DNA from: Darksidea phi
Taxonomy: Eukaryota > Ascomycota > Dothideomycetes > Pleosporales > Lentitheciaceae
Length of the DNA: 64,000 nucleotides
Assembly (NCBI GenBank): GCA_030770425.1
Contig: JASJFT010000028.1
Location: forward strand, 124,001 to 188,000
Direction of reading: 5' to 3'
A program made the translations under genes and the position numbers. Positions 36,980 through 46,713 of this stretch are shown piece after piece; position 1 is the first letter of the stretch; the number at the start of each line of letters is the position of its first letter. The notes beneath the pieces are model-generated. The model was not told the DNA's origin and made no database searches. It saw only the letters and a program-made list of their open reading frames with translations.

Positions 36980-38512
36980 ATGGCGGCTTGGGCACCTGGG
37001 CGTCTGCTTGCGTCAGTCTTGAAAAGCGCCGCGTGCCCCTCGCCGATTAGAGCAGCCCACGCCATGTCCCTGAATATCTTGAGCACCAGACTCGCCGCCC
37101 GAACATTACGCTGCCCCGGGAGCTGCAGAGTGCGCCCTCCCATCCAACGAGGACCGTTCCTGGCTTCATTCTGGGGCAAGACATCGACTGCGAATTCAGC
37201 ACAGGCGAGCCCTGAACCCGCCAGCCCCGCATCTCCCGCCCCCCGCCAGACACAGCTCGTCCACGATGCCACCAACCAAGGCCAATTGGATGCGAAGCCT
37301 GCCAAACACGTCGTCGTGAGCATCGACGGCGATCCGCGCACCTTCGACACCGTATTCCTACGCGACAGCTGCGCCTGCCCGCAATGCGTCGACCCGGACA
37401 GCAGACAGAAGCTCTTCCAGACGTCGGACATCCCAGAAGACCTCGAGGGCAGCTGCCGCACCGTCGTCGACAAAGAGAAGGGCTGGATGATTGAGGTCGA
37501 GTGGAAGAATGACCTTCCGGGATATGGGCCTGAGCATCGCACACGGCACTCGATTGACTGGCTGCGGCGGGCACTCAACACAGAGCTGGAGCTACGAGGA
37601 GGCGTGCGTCACGACGAGAGGGTGCTATGGGACAAGGAGACAATCACGAAGAACAACAAATGGGTAGACTACAAGGATTGGATGGGCAATGACGAGAACC
37701 TCTTCGACGCATTGAGCCATCTGAACAAGTACGGCTTGCTCTTCCTCAAGAATGTGCCAGAGTCAGAAGAGTCGGTGGTCGACATTGCAGGCCGAATCGG
37801 CACATTGAAGGATACCTTCTACGGTCGCACCTGGGACGTCCGTTCCAAGCCCAAAGCCGAGAACATCGCCTACACGCCGCAGTTTCTCGGCCTGCACATG
37901 GACCTACTGTACACCGCCAACCCACCGCACCTCCAGCTCCTCCACTCCCTCCGTGCTCGAACACCCGGTGGTGAATCCTTCTTTAGCGACTCCTTCCATG
38001 CCGCCCATCAACTACACACCGCTTCTGCCTTCCACTTCCGCACTCTCTGCACGTTCCCTGTGACCTACCATTACCACCACTCAACACACCACTACCACCA
38101 CACGCGTCCTACAATAGAACTATACCCCTATCCAAAGTACAGTGAGCCCGCTAATCTAGCCATCCACCGCGTGAACTGGTCACCACCCTTCCAAGGCCCT
38201 TTCGAAGCTCGCATCGGCGGAGAGAATCCGACTGCTCTAAGTAACTATCGCTCAGCGTCGCACGCTTTTGAGAAGCTCATCAGTGCAGACAAGAATCTGT
38301 TCGAGTACAGGCTGAATGAGGGCGAGTGTGTGATCTTTGATAACAGGAGGGTGTTGCATGCAAGGAAGGCGTTTGATGCTACTAAGGGCGAGAGGTGGTT
38401 GAAGGGAGCGTACGTGGATAATGATGTCTTCTTCTCTAAGTTGAGGGTGTTGGATGAAAGGTTTACCGGGAAGTGGCTTGCTGATGGGGTTATACGACCT
38501 GCTGTGAAGTGA
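36980..38512 (+). CDS. gamma-butyrobetaine dioxygenase-like (TauD/TfdA-type) oxygenase
   Basis: Fe(II)/2-oxoglutarate oxygenase of the carnitine-biosynthesis family: gamma-butyrobetaine hydroxylase, or its relative trimethyllysine hydroxylase. Single exon, 510 residues, unlike its intron-rich neighbours. The first 70 residues are Arg/Ala/Ser-rich without acidic residues, like a mitochondrial presequence; an internal ATG at 37064 (MSLNIL) is an alternative start. The N-terminal domain has the zinc-binding pair CACPQC ([19 protein letters not shown]). The catalytic domain shows the HxD iron ligands in [13 protein letters not shown] and the distal His in [11 protein letters not shown] His/Tyr-rich stretch ([13 protein letters not shown]) is a striking local feature. 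Its divergent partner is a mitochondrial carrier. Confidence 0.88.
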   Translation: MAAWAPGRLLASVLKSAACPSPIRAAHAMSLNILSTRLAARTLRCPGSCRVRPPIQRGPFLASFWGKTSTANSAQASPEPASPASPAPRQTQLVHDATNQGQLDAKPAKHVVVSIDGDPRTFDTVFLRDSCACPQCVDPDSRQKLFQTSDIPEDLEGSCRTVVDKEKGWMIEVEWKNDLPGYGPEHRTRHSIDWLRRALNTELELRGGVRHDERVLWDKETITKNNKWVDYKDWMGNDENLFDALSHLNKYGLLFLKNVPESEESVVDIAGRIGTLKDTFYGRTWDVRSKPKAENIAYTPQFLGLHMDLLYTANPPHLQLLHSLRARTPGGESFFSDSFHAAHQLHTASAFHFRTLCTFPVTYHYHHSTHHYHHTRPTIELYPYPKYSEPANLAIHRVNWSPPFQGPFEARIGGENPTALSNYRSASHAFEKLISADKNLFEYRLNEGECVIFDNRRVLHARKAFDATKGERWLKGAYVDNDVFFSKLRVLDERFTGKWLADGVIRPAVK

Positions 38513-39333
38513 ACGCACAAAAGTTGCATTGCATTGGCGGCGTCGTCATCATGGGTAAAAGTTACTAAAAAAATAGCACAATGCGCGGCATGAGCTGCCA
38601 TATAAGGATTGAGTTTTACTACAAAGCCTTACATCCTCCTGCATCAGTTGAACAGTACTGCGGGTTGGCACTCTCGTGATGTGCTTCCGGGACTACCTTA
38701 GGTAGCACTCCCGAAACCCAAAAAAAGTCAAAGTACACACCGACCCCATCTCAGTAGGCTCAGCCCTTCGGAGGTTCCCGATCCAAAAGCTTTCAGCCGG
38801 GGGGTTTAAGGTCCGGATCGCTCAAGCCTCACGAAGCCGCTCATCTAGCAACCGCTTTTCTCCCGTTTCTACATCGCCATCTGAGAATAGTCCTTTTCAC
38901 TTTCCACATTCTACCGGTGCCGGGAAGTTTCCGAACGAGCATCACCGAGAAACACCACATGTAGGTACACTCAAGACGCTCAGATCGTAGTTCAGAGGGC
39001 TCAGGAATCCATTTTTGTGGCTGCTCGGCTTTGACCGTGCGTCAAAGCTTTCCATAAAGCAAACCGTAGAAACGGTAACGTCTAGAAGCCCTCGGTTTTG
39101 AATAGGAAAGTAGTCAAGACTCCATGAACGTCCGCTTCTTCGTCTTCGATTCATTCACTCGCTTGGAAAAGACATCCCCGCCTGGTACACGGCATAGCGT
39201 AGACTGTATAGGTAGAAAAGGTTCAAGCCAAAAGGGCCATTAGAAATTATACTACCTCAAAAGGCGCGCAAGATGAGACGATAACACATGCACATGTCTT
39301 AGCATCCTTAGTAGATGACGACCCAGTTGCCAT
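38513..39333. other. intergenic
   Basis: 820 bases downstream of the oxygenase, up to the transporter relic. No coding or repeat feature supported apart from a short CTACC-TTA-GGTAG hairpin near 38,694-38,706. Confidence 0.5.
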
Positions 39334-39938
39334 TTATGCTCTATAATGCTTCTCGCCCATAGGACCCTCGCTCTCCTGGTACACAACGCTCTCCTTGCAG
39401 GTAACCTCGCGTTCGACCTCGGCCAAAGACAAGCGACGTTAGCGGCATAGGCTTCTTAGACATCCTGGAAGGATACAGTTGGGACGAAGCCGGGCAATTT
39501 CCACGCCTTGGACACTTTGGCATACAGCTCGTCGACCTTCTCGAGGGCAAGACCCACGGTCTCGTAAATGCACGTCCAAACAAAGAAGACGCAGACGAAG
39601 CAGCAGCCACACCAGATGAAGAACACCCCAGCACCGAGATTGGCGTTGCAGGGACCATCGTTCACCATTTACGTGGTCGCACTGTTTTGACGTTAGGGGT
39701 TGTTGATGAAGCAAGGATAGATAAAACTTACTATGCGATGGCAAAATCAAGAAGCCAGTTGGAGGCCGTAGTCATGGAGAGAGACTTGGCTCGCACTTGA
39801 GCGGGAAAAGCTCACCGGTAACAACCCACGCAACCGGTCCCCCCTAAGCATACGAAGGAGAAGACGTAGATGCAGAAAAAGGCAACCATAGATTGCTGCA
39901 CAGCTTGGTTGTCGGTACCGATGACAGTAAGTTACTAT
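39334..39938 (-). pseudogene. 3' remnant of an MFS sugar/quinate transporter gene
   Basis: Only the last quarter of a major-facilitator sugar porter survives: MVAFFCIYVFSFVC, GPVAWVVTGELFPLKC, MTTASNWLLDFAIA, then across an intact-looking intron (GTAAGT..ACAG) NLGAGVFFIWCGCCFVCVF and LEKVDELYAKV. It is disabled by at least five lesions: a frameshift in the G-run near 39,840, a frameshift near 39,795, a TAA at 39671-39669, a TAA at 39458-39456, and a frameshift near 39,430. The reading then resumes to a natural-looking end (MGEKHYRA) at 39334. The 5' end stops abruptly next to the coiled-coil relic, so the join is a rearrangement scar. Confidence 0.88.
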
Positions 39939-40581
39939 CGTATATCCTTCCATCCAACGTGGTACCTTAGCCGTTGTTTCCTTTCCAGAACCGAACCACT
40001 GGTAGGCAGGTTTAGTGCAATTAACACACGATCTATCGCGGGACCTGTCATAGCCCAAAGCTGAGCTGGTGTGTCAGGAAAACCCTGGATGTCGGCATTT
40101 GTCGTCAATTCACGGAGTGCGGTAAGAGGAGCGTCTGATTTTCCGATACTGGCATTTTCGAGGCGGGCGACAGAATTTTACTCGCTGTTAACAATAACTA
40201 GTTAGCAGAGAAGCAGGACATCTAAATAGTATTTACTCACACAGCCTGATGACCTAGGGCGATATCACGGCGAACCTCCTGAATTTGATTCTGCACCTGC
40301 TCGAATTGTTTCTGCGTTTGCTCGTGGTTTGCCTGCAGGTTTGCCTGCATCTGCTGAAATTGTTTCTGCGTTTGCTCGTGATTTGCCTGCATCTGGTGTT
40401 GCATTTGCCGCATCAGCTGCATCATTGCACCGGCCTGAGCAATTGGAGAATAATTGGCAAGATTTTCAAACTCGGTCGCTGCTGTCCGGAATGCTTGTGT
40501 GAGGCGCTCAAAACTTGGTTGTGGTTCGGGCTCGGATCCGGGCTGGGAGACATCGATGTCGTCCATGGCTTCTGAGTCCAT
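39935..40581 (-). pseudogene. coiled-coil protein gene with broken 'NSxARL' tail domain
   Basis: Exon 1 (40581-40241) encodes 113 residues: an acidic start (MDSEAMDDIDVSQPG) and Gln-rich heptads with an imperfect repeat (NHEQTQKQFQQMQA). A 56-base intron (GTGAGT..CAG) leads to an exon whose second complete codon is TAA at 40180-40178, so translation would end after HQAVE. Beyond the stop the frame remains open and reads NSVARLENASIGKSDAPL and GFPDTPAQLW to RLRYHVG, a tail domain I associate with a family common in Dothideomycetes. A single C-to-T change (CAA to TAA) would explain the break. Alternatively a short 115-residue product is made. The tail ends in a TAG at 39937-39935, touching the transporter relic. 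Confidence 0.65.
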
Positions 40582-40857
40582 GGGTTCTCAGGGGGGTGTG
40601 GTGTGGTGTGGTGTAAGAGATGTGGATTGATTAGGCCAGAAGGCCTAGCTATATAGCGCTGGCGCTAGCGTCAGCCGCGCCTTCTACGAGAAGTCATAGG
40701 AGTTGAGAGCGGAGGGTGCAGTGAAAGGTACGCATGTTTGGAAGAGTATAAGGAAACAGCAGCCGCCTACCGCCATCATTGTGGTCAGAGCAGTATCATA
40801 CACGCGAAAGCAATGGATAACTTTGAGCATCAAATTTGGCAGATCCTTATAGCATAA
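40582..40857. other. intergenic, left of the MITE
   Basis: Upstream of the coiled-coil relic. It contains a short perfect palindrome-rich stretch around 40,650 (AGCGCTGGCGCTAGCGT). No gene supported. Confidence 0.5.
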
Positions 40858-40859
40858 TA

Positions 40860-41208
40860 CAAGGGGGTACCATGAACGGGCGAGCCCGCTGTTCTGTGGC
40901 AAAAGGCCCGTGCATGGAAGCTGCGAGAATCAAATACCTTAATAAGCAGATAGAAGAGCGCTTGGAATAGGCCCTGAAGTAATACTAGGGGACTAATGAG
41001 TAGATGGAAGAGCGCTTGAAATAGGCCCTGAAGTACTACTAGGGGACTAATAAGTAGATGGAAGAGCGCTTGAAATAGGCCCTGAAGTACTACAAGGGGA
41101 CTAATAGAATGTTATTTTGTATGTAATATACACAGAAAACGGCATAGCGTGACGACTCGGTGGCGCTCGGGCAAACCCTCGGGCTCGCCCGTTCATGATT
41201 CCCCCTTG
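40860..41208. mobile_element. MITE, non-autonomous Tc1/mariner-like element
   Basis: A 349-base element bounded by 29-base terminal inverted repeats with 27 matches: left 40860-40888 begins CAAGGGGG then ATGAACGGGCGAGCCCG; the right end at 41208-41180 reads the same on the other strand apart from two mismatches. Both ends are flanked by TA (40858-40859 and 41209-41210), the target-site duplication made by Tc1/mariner/pogo transposases. There is no transposase inside, so it would need one in trans. The interior carries a three-copy 54-base tandem repeat. Superfamily placement is inferred from the TA duplication and end sequence only. Confidence 0.8.
40946..41107 (+). repeat. 54-base tandem repeat, 3 copies
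   Basis: Three consecutive 54-base units: 40946-40999, 41000-41053 and 41054-41107. Copies 2 and 3 differ at about two positions, and copy 1 differs at a handful. Each contains GAAGAGCGCTTG and AGGGGACTAAT. It lies wholly inside the MITE. Confidence 0.9.
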
Positions 41209-41237
41209 TACGAGACGCGCTCCCAGCTATCCAATCA

Positions 41238-41278
41238 ACGCGTCGACTACGTTGACCCCACTCTACCCGTCTACGCGT
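41238..41278. promoter_or_regulatory. two MCB boxes (ACGCGT) upstream of dUTPase
   Basis: Perfect ACGCGT at 41238-41243 and 41273-41278, 107 and 72 bases before the ATG. This is the MluI cell-cycle box bound by MBF-type factors at G1/S genes; dUTPase is a classic target class. Binding here is inferred. Confidence 0.6.
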
Positions 41279-41344
41279 CACTCGCGATTCAACACCCTTC
41301 ACCGCCTTCGCATTCCAGCTCACCCTAACTCTACATCGAACGAA

Positions 41345-42182
41345 ATGTCTACCACCCCTTCAGTCGCCCATGAACCTCCCTCTCTTCCCGCTTCGCCTCT
41401 TCCAAAACGCACAAAAGTAATCGATCCCACCCCCCTCACACATCACTCCGCCCTTCCCCGCGCAGCAGACGACTCGGGTACCGCAACCCCAACGCCTCTC
41501 GCTATGTCTCTCCATCCTCACGCTCCGATCGCTCCAAGCGTAGCCGCAGCAGCAGGCGCAGAGCAATCGCTCCAAGTGCAATTGCTGAGTGACAAGGCGA
41601 AGGCACCGACAAAGGGGAGTGCGTACGCGGCAGGGCACGATTTGTATAGCGCCAGGCATGTGACCATCTCGGCCAGAGGGAGAGCGAGGGTGGATACGGA
41701 TATTTCAATTGCGGTACCGGCGGGAACTTGTGAGTTTTCCTCTTGGGAAGCGTGATAGCACAAGCCTCGGATTTGCAGCTATTGGGAGCATTGGTTGAAA
41801 AGCAGTTGCTGATATGAACATGCGTAGATGGACGTATAGCCCCCCGCTCCGGCCTCGCAGCGAAACACGGTATCGACACCATGGCCGGTGTCATCGACGC
41901 CGACTACCGCGGTCAAGTTGGCGTGATACTAGCCAATTTGTCGGACACTGACTTCATCGTTCAGGAGGGAGACCGCATTGCACAACTGATCATAGAGAAG
42001 GTAAGCTGATAAGCCTTTGGACACATGGGATGAACGGACGCTAACGAGTATTGCAGATAGCCATGCCCGAAGTCGTGGTTGTCGAGAAGCTAGACGATAG
42101 TGTCCGAGGCGCAGGTGGTTTCGGTAGCACTGGAGGTTTCGGAGGTGTGCTTCCCTCAGCTTCGACTGTCAACGGTGTTTAA
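41345..42182 (+). CDS. DUT1: dUTP diphosphatase (dUTPase)
   Basis: Hydrolyses dUTP to dUMP, keeping uracil out of DNA and feeding dTMP synthesis. Three exons: 41345-41729, 41828-42000 and 42057-42182, giving 227 residues. All five trimeric-dUTPase motifs are present: [38 protein letters not shown] and [10 protein letters not shown]. The first 75 residues are a Pro/Ser/Ala-rich extension without homology. The chosen ATG follows AAGA-type context, but the frame is open upstream to an ATG at 41195 that lies inside the MITE terminal repeat; that longer start would add 50 Arg/Ser/Thr-rich residues resembling a mitochondrial presequence. Confidence 0.95.
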
Positions 42183-42459
42183 CATGGCCAATGCTTAGGA
42201 AGGAGATAGGAGATAACGAACAAGAAAAGCGCGGATTTGGGAAGATCGTGTATGATTATCGAGGATATGTTCTGTGCAATAAGTCAGAAGCCCCTGGCCT
42301 AGATCTTTAAGACTCGTCCAAATCTAAACATCATGGTATCTAAAGCATAGCTATCCACTCCTCGCTCTATTACCATGCGAGCCGTGCTACCACTCCCCCT
42401 AGAGAACCTACACAAGGACAACCCTTAGATTCCTAACCTCGGATTGTAGCGTGTTCATC

Positions 42460-44177
42460 TCATCCGGCTTCCTCTACCCCACACTTTCTGACACCTTCTG
42501 CCCCTTCCTTCACTACCTTCGGCTTAAACCTCTCCAGTTCTGGCGGATTCAGAATATCCTTCACATACCTCACAACCTTAACCTCACTCGCATTCATCAG
42601 CGCGATATGTCTCCTCTGTGCTCTCTCAGCGTCATCGTCCTGCCCACAGCCTTCCTTCTCCGCACGGGCGTCGTATGCTTTCATCCTCTCTTGGCACGTT
42701 TCACTCGTCTTGCCTAGTATACACTGCATACTCGCCAGCACTTTTTGGCATGCTTTTGCAAGAGGTAGTTCGTCTGCTGGCACGCCGTCTGGTGACCGCC
42801 AACTTGGTTTGGAGAAGAGATCTGGTGACGAGGAGTTTTGGACAGCTTCAATGAGACGCGGAACTGTAAGGGCAGCAAACATATCCCCTGTTCCAGAAAA
42901 AAAGTATGGTAGTAGTGGGGTGTCTATCCTGAATAAGCGCGGTCTGAAGTCCGAAGTTGCCGTAGACCCGATAATTGTGATGTTCTCAACTTCGTTTTCG
43001 GTAGAGATTGGAGAAGCGGGCGATAGTGGAGATTTGGAGGGTATTGAGGTTGACCATGCACCGGGATGCGAAGTATCCGGACTAGGGGTCTCGGACGGCA
43101 TTTTCAGGGTAGGCTTTGAAGCGGGATGCGAAGTTTCGGCGTTCAATACCGGGGTTTGCGAGCCTGATGCTGGAGCGGAGGTAGGTTTCGATGGCGCCCG
43201 AGAGGGTATCGTGTAGTTATCGCGAGTCAATCGCAAGGAGGTTATGATCACATGTGGAACTTGGTATGTCTTGTGTAGGACTTGTATCGCAGTAGCTAAG
43301 GAGTTCAGATCCGTGATGGTGGTGTCTGAGAGTAGTCTAGAGAGCATCTAGGTCAGTTTAAACCCTGTCAGGAGGTTTACAAAACCTGTCACGCACTCAG
43401 CCTCGAATTGATTTGGAAGAATAAGATCTGCCTCTCTGAGGAGCGCCTTATATTCTGGGACTTCGTCTTCTGGAATGTATAGCTTTCCGTTGTCTCCCAT
43501 TACCGGATCAAGCACTGTCTGTAGTTAGCGAAAACTTGCTACGAAGGCACGCGAGCATATTGCGGACATGCATTTTCCGGATAAAACATGATCCACTCGA
43601 CCACCGTGTGCCCGTCTTAAGCACGGCGTCAATGCCGGCGAATCCCGTACACCCACTTACCCCAGAAGAAGCTCCCCGGCTTTGTTGTCGCATGGAATTT
43701 GATATCCCTCCCTATCTTCCCCACGGCATGTACCGCTTCGGCGCTGGGCATGTATCCGGTCAACAGCACGTCGATGTCATTGAGGTTGGATTGTCGTAGT
43801 CCCTCGTATAGGTCCAGGATCTGATCAGCCGACGTCTTGGTGCCTCTGACCTGCTTGTATGCAGTGTGATTGCCTATACCTCATCAATGGCCTGATCAAG
43901 CGAACCTGAGCCCTGAGGGATGCTTACTGTAATGCACCGTGTTGATCGCAGAAACGTCGCATCCCAATGATTGCATAACAAAGGTAGCTATCTTGTTCCC
44001 GACATATCTTGAACCTACTTTAGCCATGCGCGTCGCCGGATTGTCTGAAGCCACTTACCCATGAACTACCTATCTCTGGTTAGTTAAGGGCACTGTCGCT
44101 GTGAGTGCGCGTATGACTCTTACATGGCTGGCGATCGCGAGCACGCGAGTCTCCGGTAGCAACGCGTCCGAGGCCAT
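42460..44177 (-). CDS. BUD16: pyridoxal kinase
   Basis: Phosphorylates pyridoxal/pyridoxine to the B6 cofactor. Six exons: 44177-44124, 44069-44059 (11-base microexon), 44007-43928, 43873-43661, 43514-43397 and 43336-42460, giving 450 residues. Family segments in order: [78 protein letters not shown] and the anion-hole/catalytic motif [11 protein letters not shown]. It is over 100 residues longer than typical; most of the excess is a Pro/Ser/Thr-rich insert of about 71 residues (42988-43200) placed between HVIITSLRL and NITIIGS. The acceptor choice for exon 6 (CTCTAG) restores FEAELLS. The gene lies tail to tail with dUTPase. Confidence 0.92.
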
Positions 44178-44483
44178 TCCGCTACAAATTAGGAAATTGC
44201 TAAAGTGGAGATTATGAAAAATCGCGGTGGAGGTGCAGGTGGAGTGACATCAGGTGAAGTGTATATTGTTGATTTTTTTCGTTATCTGGTCGCCGTACGC
44301 GCTGATGTCGCGGGGTAGATCCCTCGAGGCACTAGCACCGGATTGCTGGAACAAACCCGCAGTTATCGCCAATCCAACACCCCGGTATGATCTCGATAAA
44401 CGCTCTGCATGCATATCATAACATTACGCTGCCGTACCCCCACTGACCATATGTATTTCGTTTCGCAAGACGTCATGCGTCGC
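44178..44483. other. intergenic, pyridoxal kinase promoter / PCNA 3' region
   Basis: 306 bases between two minus-strand genes. No other feature recognised. Confidence 0.6.
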
Positions 44484-45474
44484 TCACTCCTCGTCACCAA
44501 TCTGCCCTTGTTAGCAAAGTCCTGCCGTGGTAATTCGAGGAGTGACTGACCTTGGGCGCAAGATAGAATCGTAGGTAACTGTTGTTTTGCATTCCATATT
44601 CGACAAGGAGCGGTACCTCGCTGGAGAGGGACAGCTTCACCCGGTCGGAGAGGCCGCTAGCCTTGCAGAAGTTGACGAGATACTTTAGCGAGAAGGTCAG
44701 GGCCACAGACTCGGTGAGGTCAATCTCAATATTCTCCTCAGGCTTGTCTACTGTGGACGAGGACCTGAGCTGGACGGAGCCGGACCCTATGTCACCTGTG
44801 CAGGAGAACTTAACACCCTCCTTTGTGCATTCAATCGCAACTATTCACTTTTGTTAACCTTGCTATGGCTGGACACATCGTCAGTGACACGTACCAGACT
44901 CAGAGAGGGCGCTGAGGTCTCGGCAGATGCGCTGGAACTCGGCTGCGGGCAACGTGATGGTAGCAGCGTAGTCTGTCTCCGGAATTCCCAGATGCTCCTG
45001 ATCAATGTCCATGAGCTTGATGTCATATTCGCTGATCCTGTCCGAGCTGGTCGACTCGAAGACTAGATTGACAACGTCTGGAGCATCTTCTGCCTTCACC
45101 GTGAGCACATCGTCGTTTTGTGCAGCGCGTAGCACTTTTGTAAGCGAGTTGAGGTTGATTCCGAGGGCAATGTTTCGGTCGCAACGAAACGGTTCGAAGG
45201 CCTCGGAGCGGAGCAGCATGGAGACCAAGGCAACATGAGAGTTGTCCATAGCCTGCAGAGCGATGCCAGAGTCATTGCAGTCGAAGTTGCAGTCCTGCAC
45301 CAAGTCTTTGATGGCGTCGACTACCTACACGCTGTTAATTTCTGCCTCTATCCATATCTGGTAGAGTATCCCTACCTTCTTAAGCACTACGGCTTGGTTT
45401 AGGCGTGCCTCAAGCACTGCGAAACTGTCAGCGGCAACGTGGGCATGTTCCGCAATCCAACCTACTGATACACT
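44484..45474 (-). CDS. POL30: proliferating cell nuclear antigen (PCNA)
   Basis: The trimeric sliding clamp for DNA polymerase delta/epsilon. Exons: the A of the start codon at 45474 (or 45466, see below), then 45416-45376, 45324-44895, 44840-44551 and 44501-44484, giving 259 residues. The clamp begins [21 protein letters not shown]; the codon before it is GTG in genomic DNA but becomes ATG if a preceding exon ends in A and is joined at CAG|TG. Two donors fit (A|GTGTAT at 45474, A|GTAGGT at 45466). Conserved parts: [20 protein letters not shown], the interdomain [32 protein letters not shown] and [15 protein letters not shown]1/S-type sites lie upstream. Confidence 0.95.
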
Positions 45475-46316
45475 GGAGTATATAAGGTATAAAAAAGAAG
45501 TACGCAAGTGGTGAAAATGAAAAGTCGTCGATAATGAAGATTGGAGGTTGTACGGGTGTCGAAGATGAAGGCAACAGAACGCGAAAACGCGAGGTGGGCG
45601 GGCATCGCGTCGAAATCACGCTAGTGTTAAAGTGGGAGCTTGGGCCATGCCAAAACCATCACCGCACCTTGCACCCCAGCGTTGGCTTTGATCACGGATT
45701 GATGCATACGTAGCAGGTCTTTGTCATTTGGGCGCAGCTTTATGTTTTTAGTTAAACATAGGGTCTGGGTACGCAGCATATAAGAGCCTGTTAGCAAGCC
45801 CTTGGCAAATCATGCCCATCACATAAAATTTAGGTAGTTTGCGTGAAGAAGTATTCCTGAAAATTCGCCTTGTTGGAGCGTTCTGCTCGGTTGCCAGATC
45901 AGAAGAACTCTAAACTTCTGGACCAATTGAGAAAGCTAGCTTTCATGCGCTGTCGAGAGCCTATAGCAACCTGCTGCTCTACTGCATCGGTTTCCATATA
46001 AGACGTTGCTTCATACTTGGCAGGTGTATCCCTTGCTCGTCAGATGCTGGAGACTTTATAACACCGGCTGTAGCCCATGGAAACTCGCTCAGCTACCCAT
46101 GTTTATCCCACGTAGCCCTTATCTCTTGTGCTCCGACAAAACAGTAAGAGCCATTTAAGTGCGGTGAGCGGTATGATCATGGATGTGTCGCAGAGCAAGC
46201 GTTCCCTAGAAATCTCGATGACAGCCTAGAGTCTTCATGTACACCCGCATATAGCCACTCCCTCGAATCCAGTCGCTCTTGACCTTTTCTCCATGCCATT
46301 CAGCCGCCCAGCAACT
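45475..46316. other. intergenic, PCNA promoter
   Basis: 840 bases between the PCNA start and EMC6 stop. The PCNA-proximal 150 bases contain MCB/SCB-like sites (separate entry). Nothing else recognised. Confidence 0.55.
45579..45610. promoter_or_regulatory. MCB/SCB-like cluster upstream of PCNA
   Basis: ACGCGA at 45579-45584 and 45587-45592 overlap a CGCGAAAA (SCB-like, CRCGAAA) at 45580-45587, and TCGCGT lies at 45605-45610. These match the family of sites bound by MBF/SBF (E2F-like) at replication genes. Confidence 0.5.
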
Positions 46317-46713
46317 TCACGCCCTCACCAGCCCGTAGAACAGGGTCCACGTCAGCACAAAGCTGCTCAAGCCACCCAGTACCTCACCACCCCATAGGTC
46401 TCCAAGTGGTCGGTGGAAGTAATCGCCCGGCTTGCCCTCCGTTCGGAACGTGAATATTAACACCGATACGATAAGGGACCCCACAAGGTAGAAGATGAAG
46501 CCTGTATATGACTCGAAGCCAAGCGTTCCGGCGGCGACGCCGAAGAGAGAGGCGGTCAGATTGCGAATGTTCGAGACGACCTTGGTGGCAATTGTCAGAT
46601 TCATGTATGCCTTGGTGGAGCGCCGTCCGCAAGAGTGCGCGACATACCTGGCCGTTGTGCTGCACGCTCGTCATCACAATGGGGCTGATGGCTAGTTCCC
46701 GTTCCTCATTCAT
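46317..46713 (-). CDS. EMC6: ER membrane protein complex subunit 6
   Basis: A small subunit of the EMC insertase for tail-anchored and multi-pass ER proteins. Two exons: 46713-46648 and 46580-46317, giving 109 residues, the family length. The cytosolic N-terminus MNEERELAISPIVMTSVQHN is followed by VVSNIRNLTASLFGVAAGTLG, with two further hydrophobic segments (FIFYLVGSLIVSVLIF and FVLTWTLFYGLV), i.e. the usual three membrane helices. The intron is 67 bases; the joined sequence QHNGQVVSNIRNLTASLFG matches family wording. The reading frame is open upstream of the chosen ATG but without resemblance. Confidence 0.9.

Noticed and set aside
36867..37581. Minus-strand extension of the TPC1 frame to about 578 residues
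   Set aside because: The extra part is antisense to the oxygenase gene; TPC1 starts at 36866 after splicing and has the normal 320 residues.
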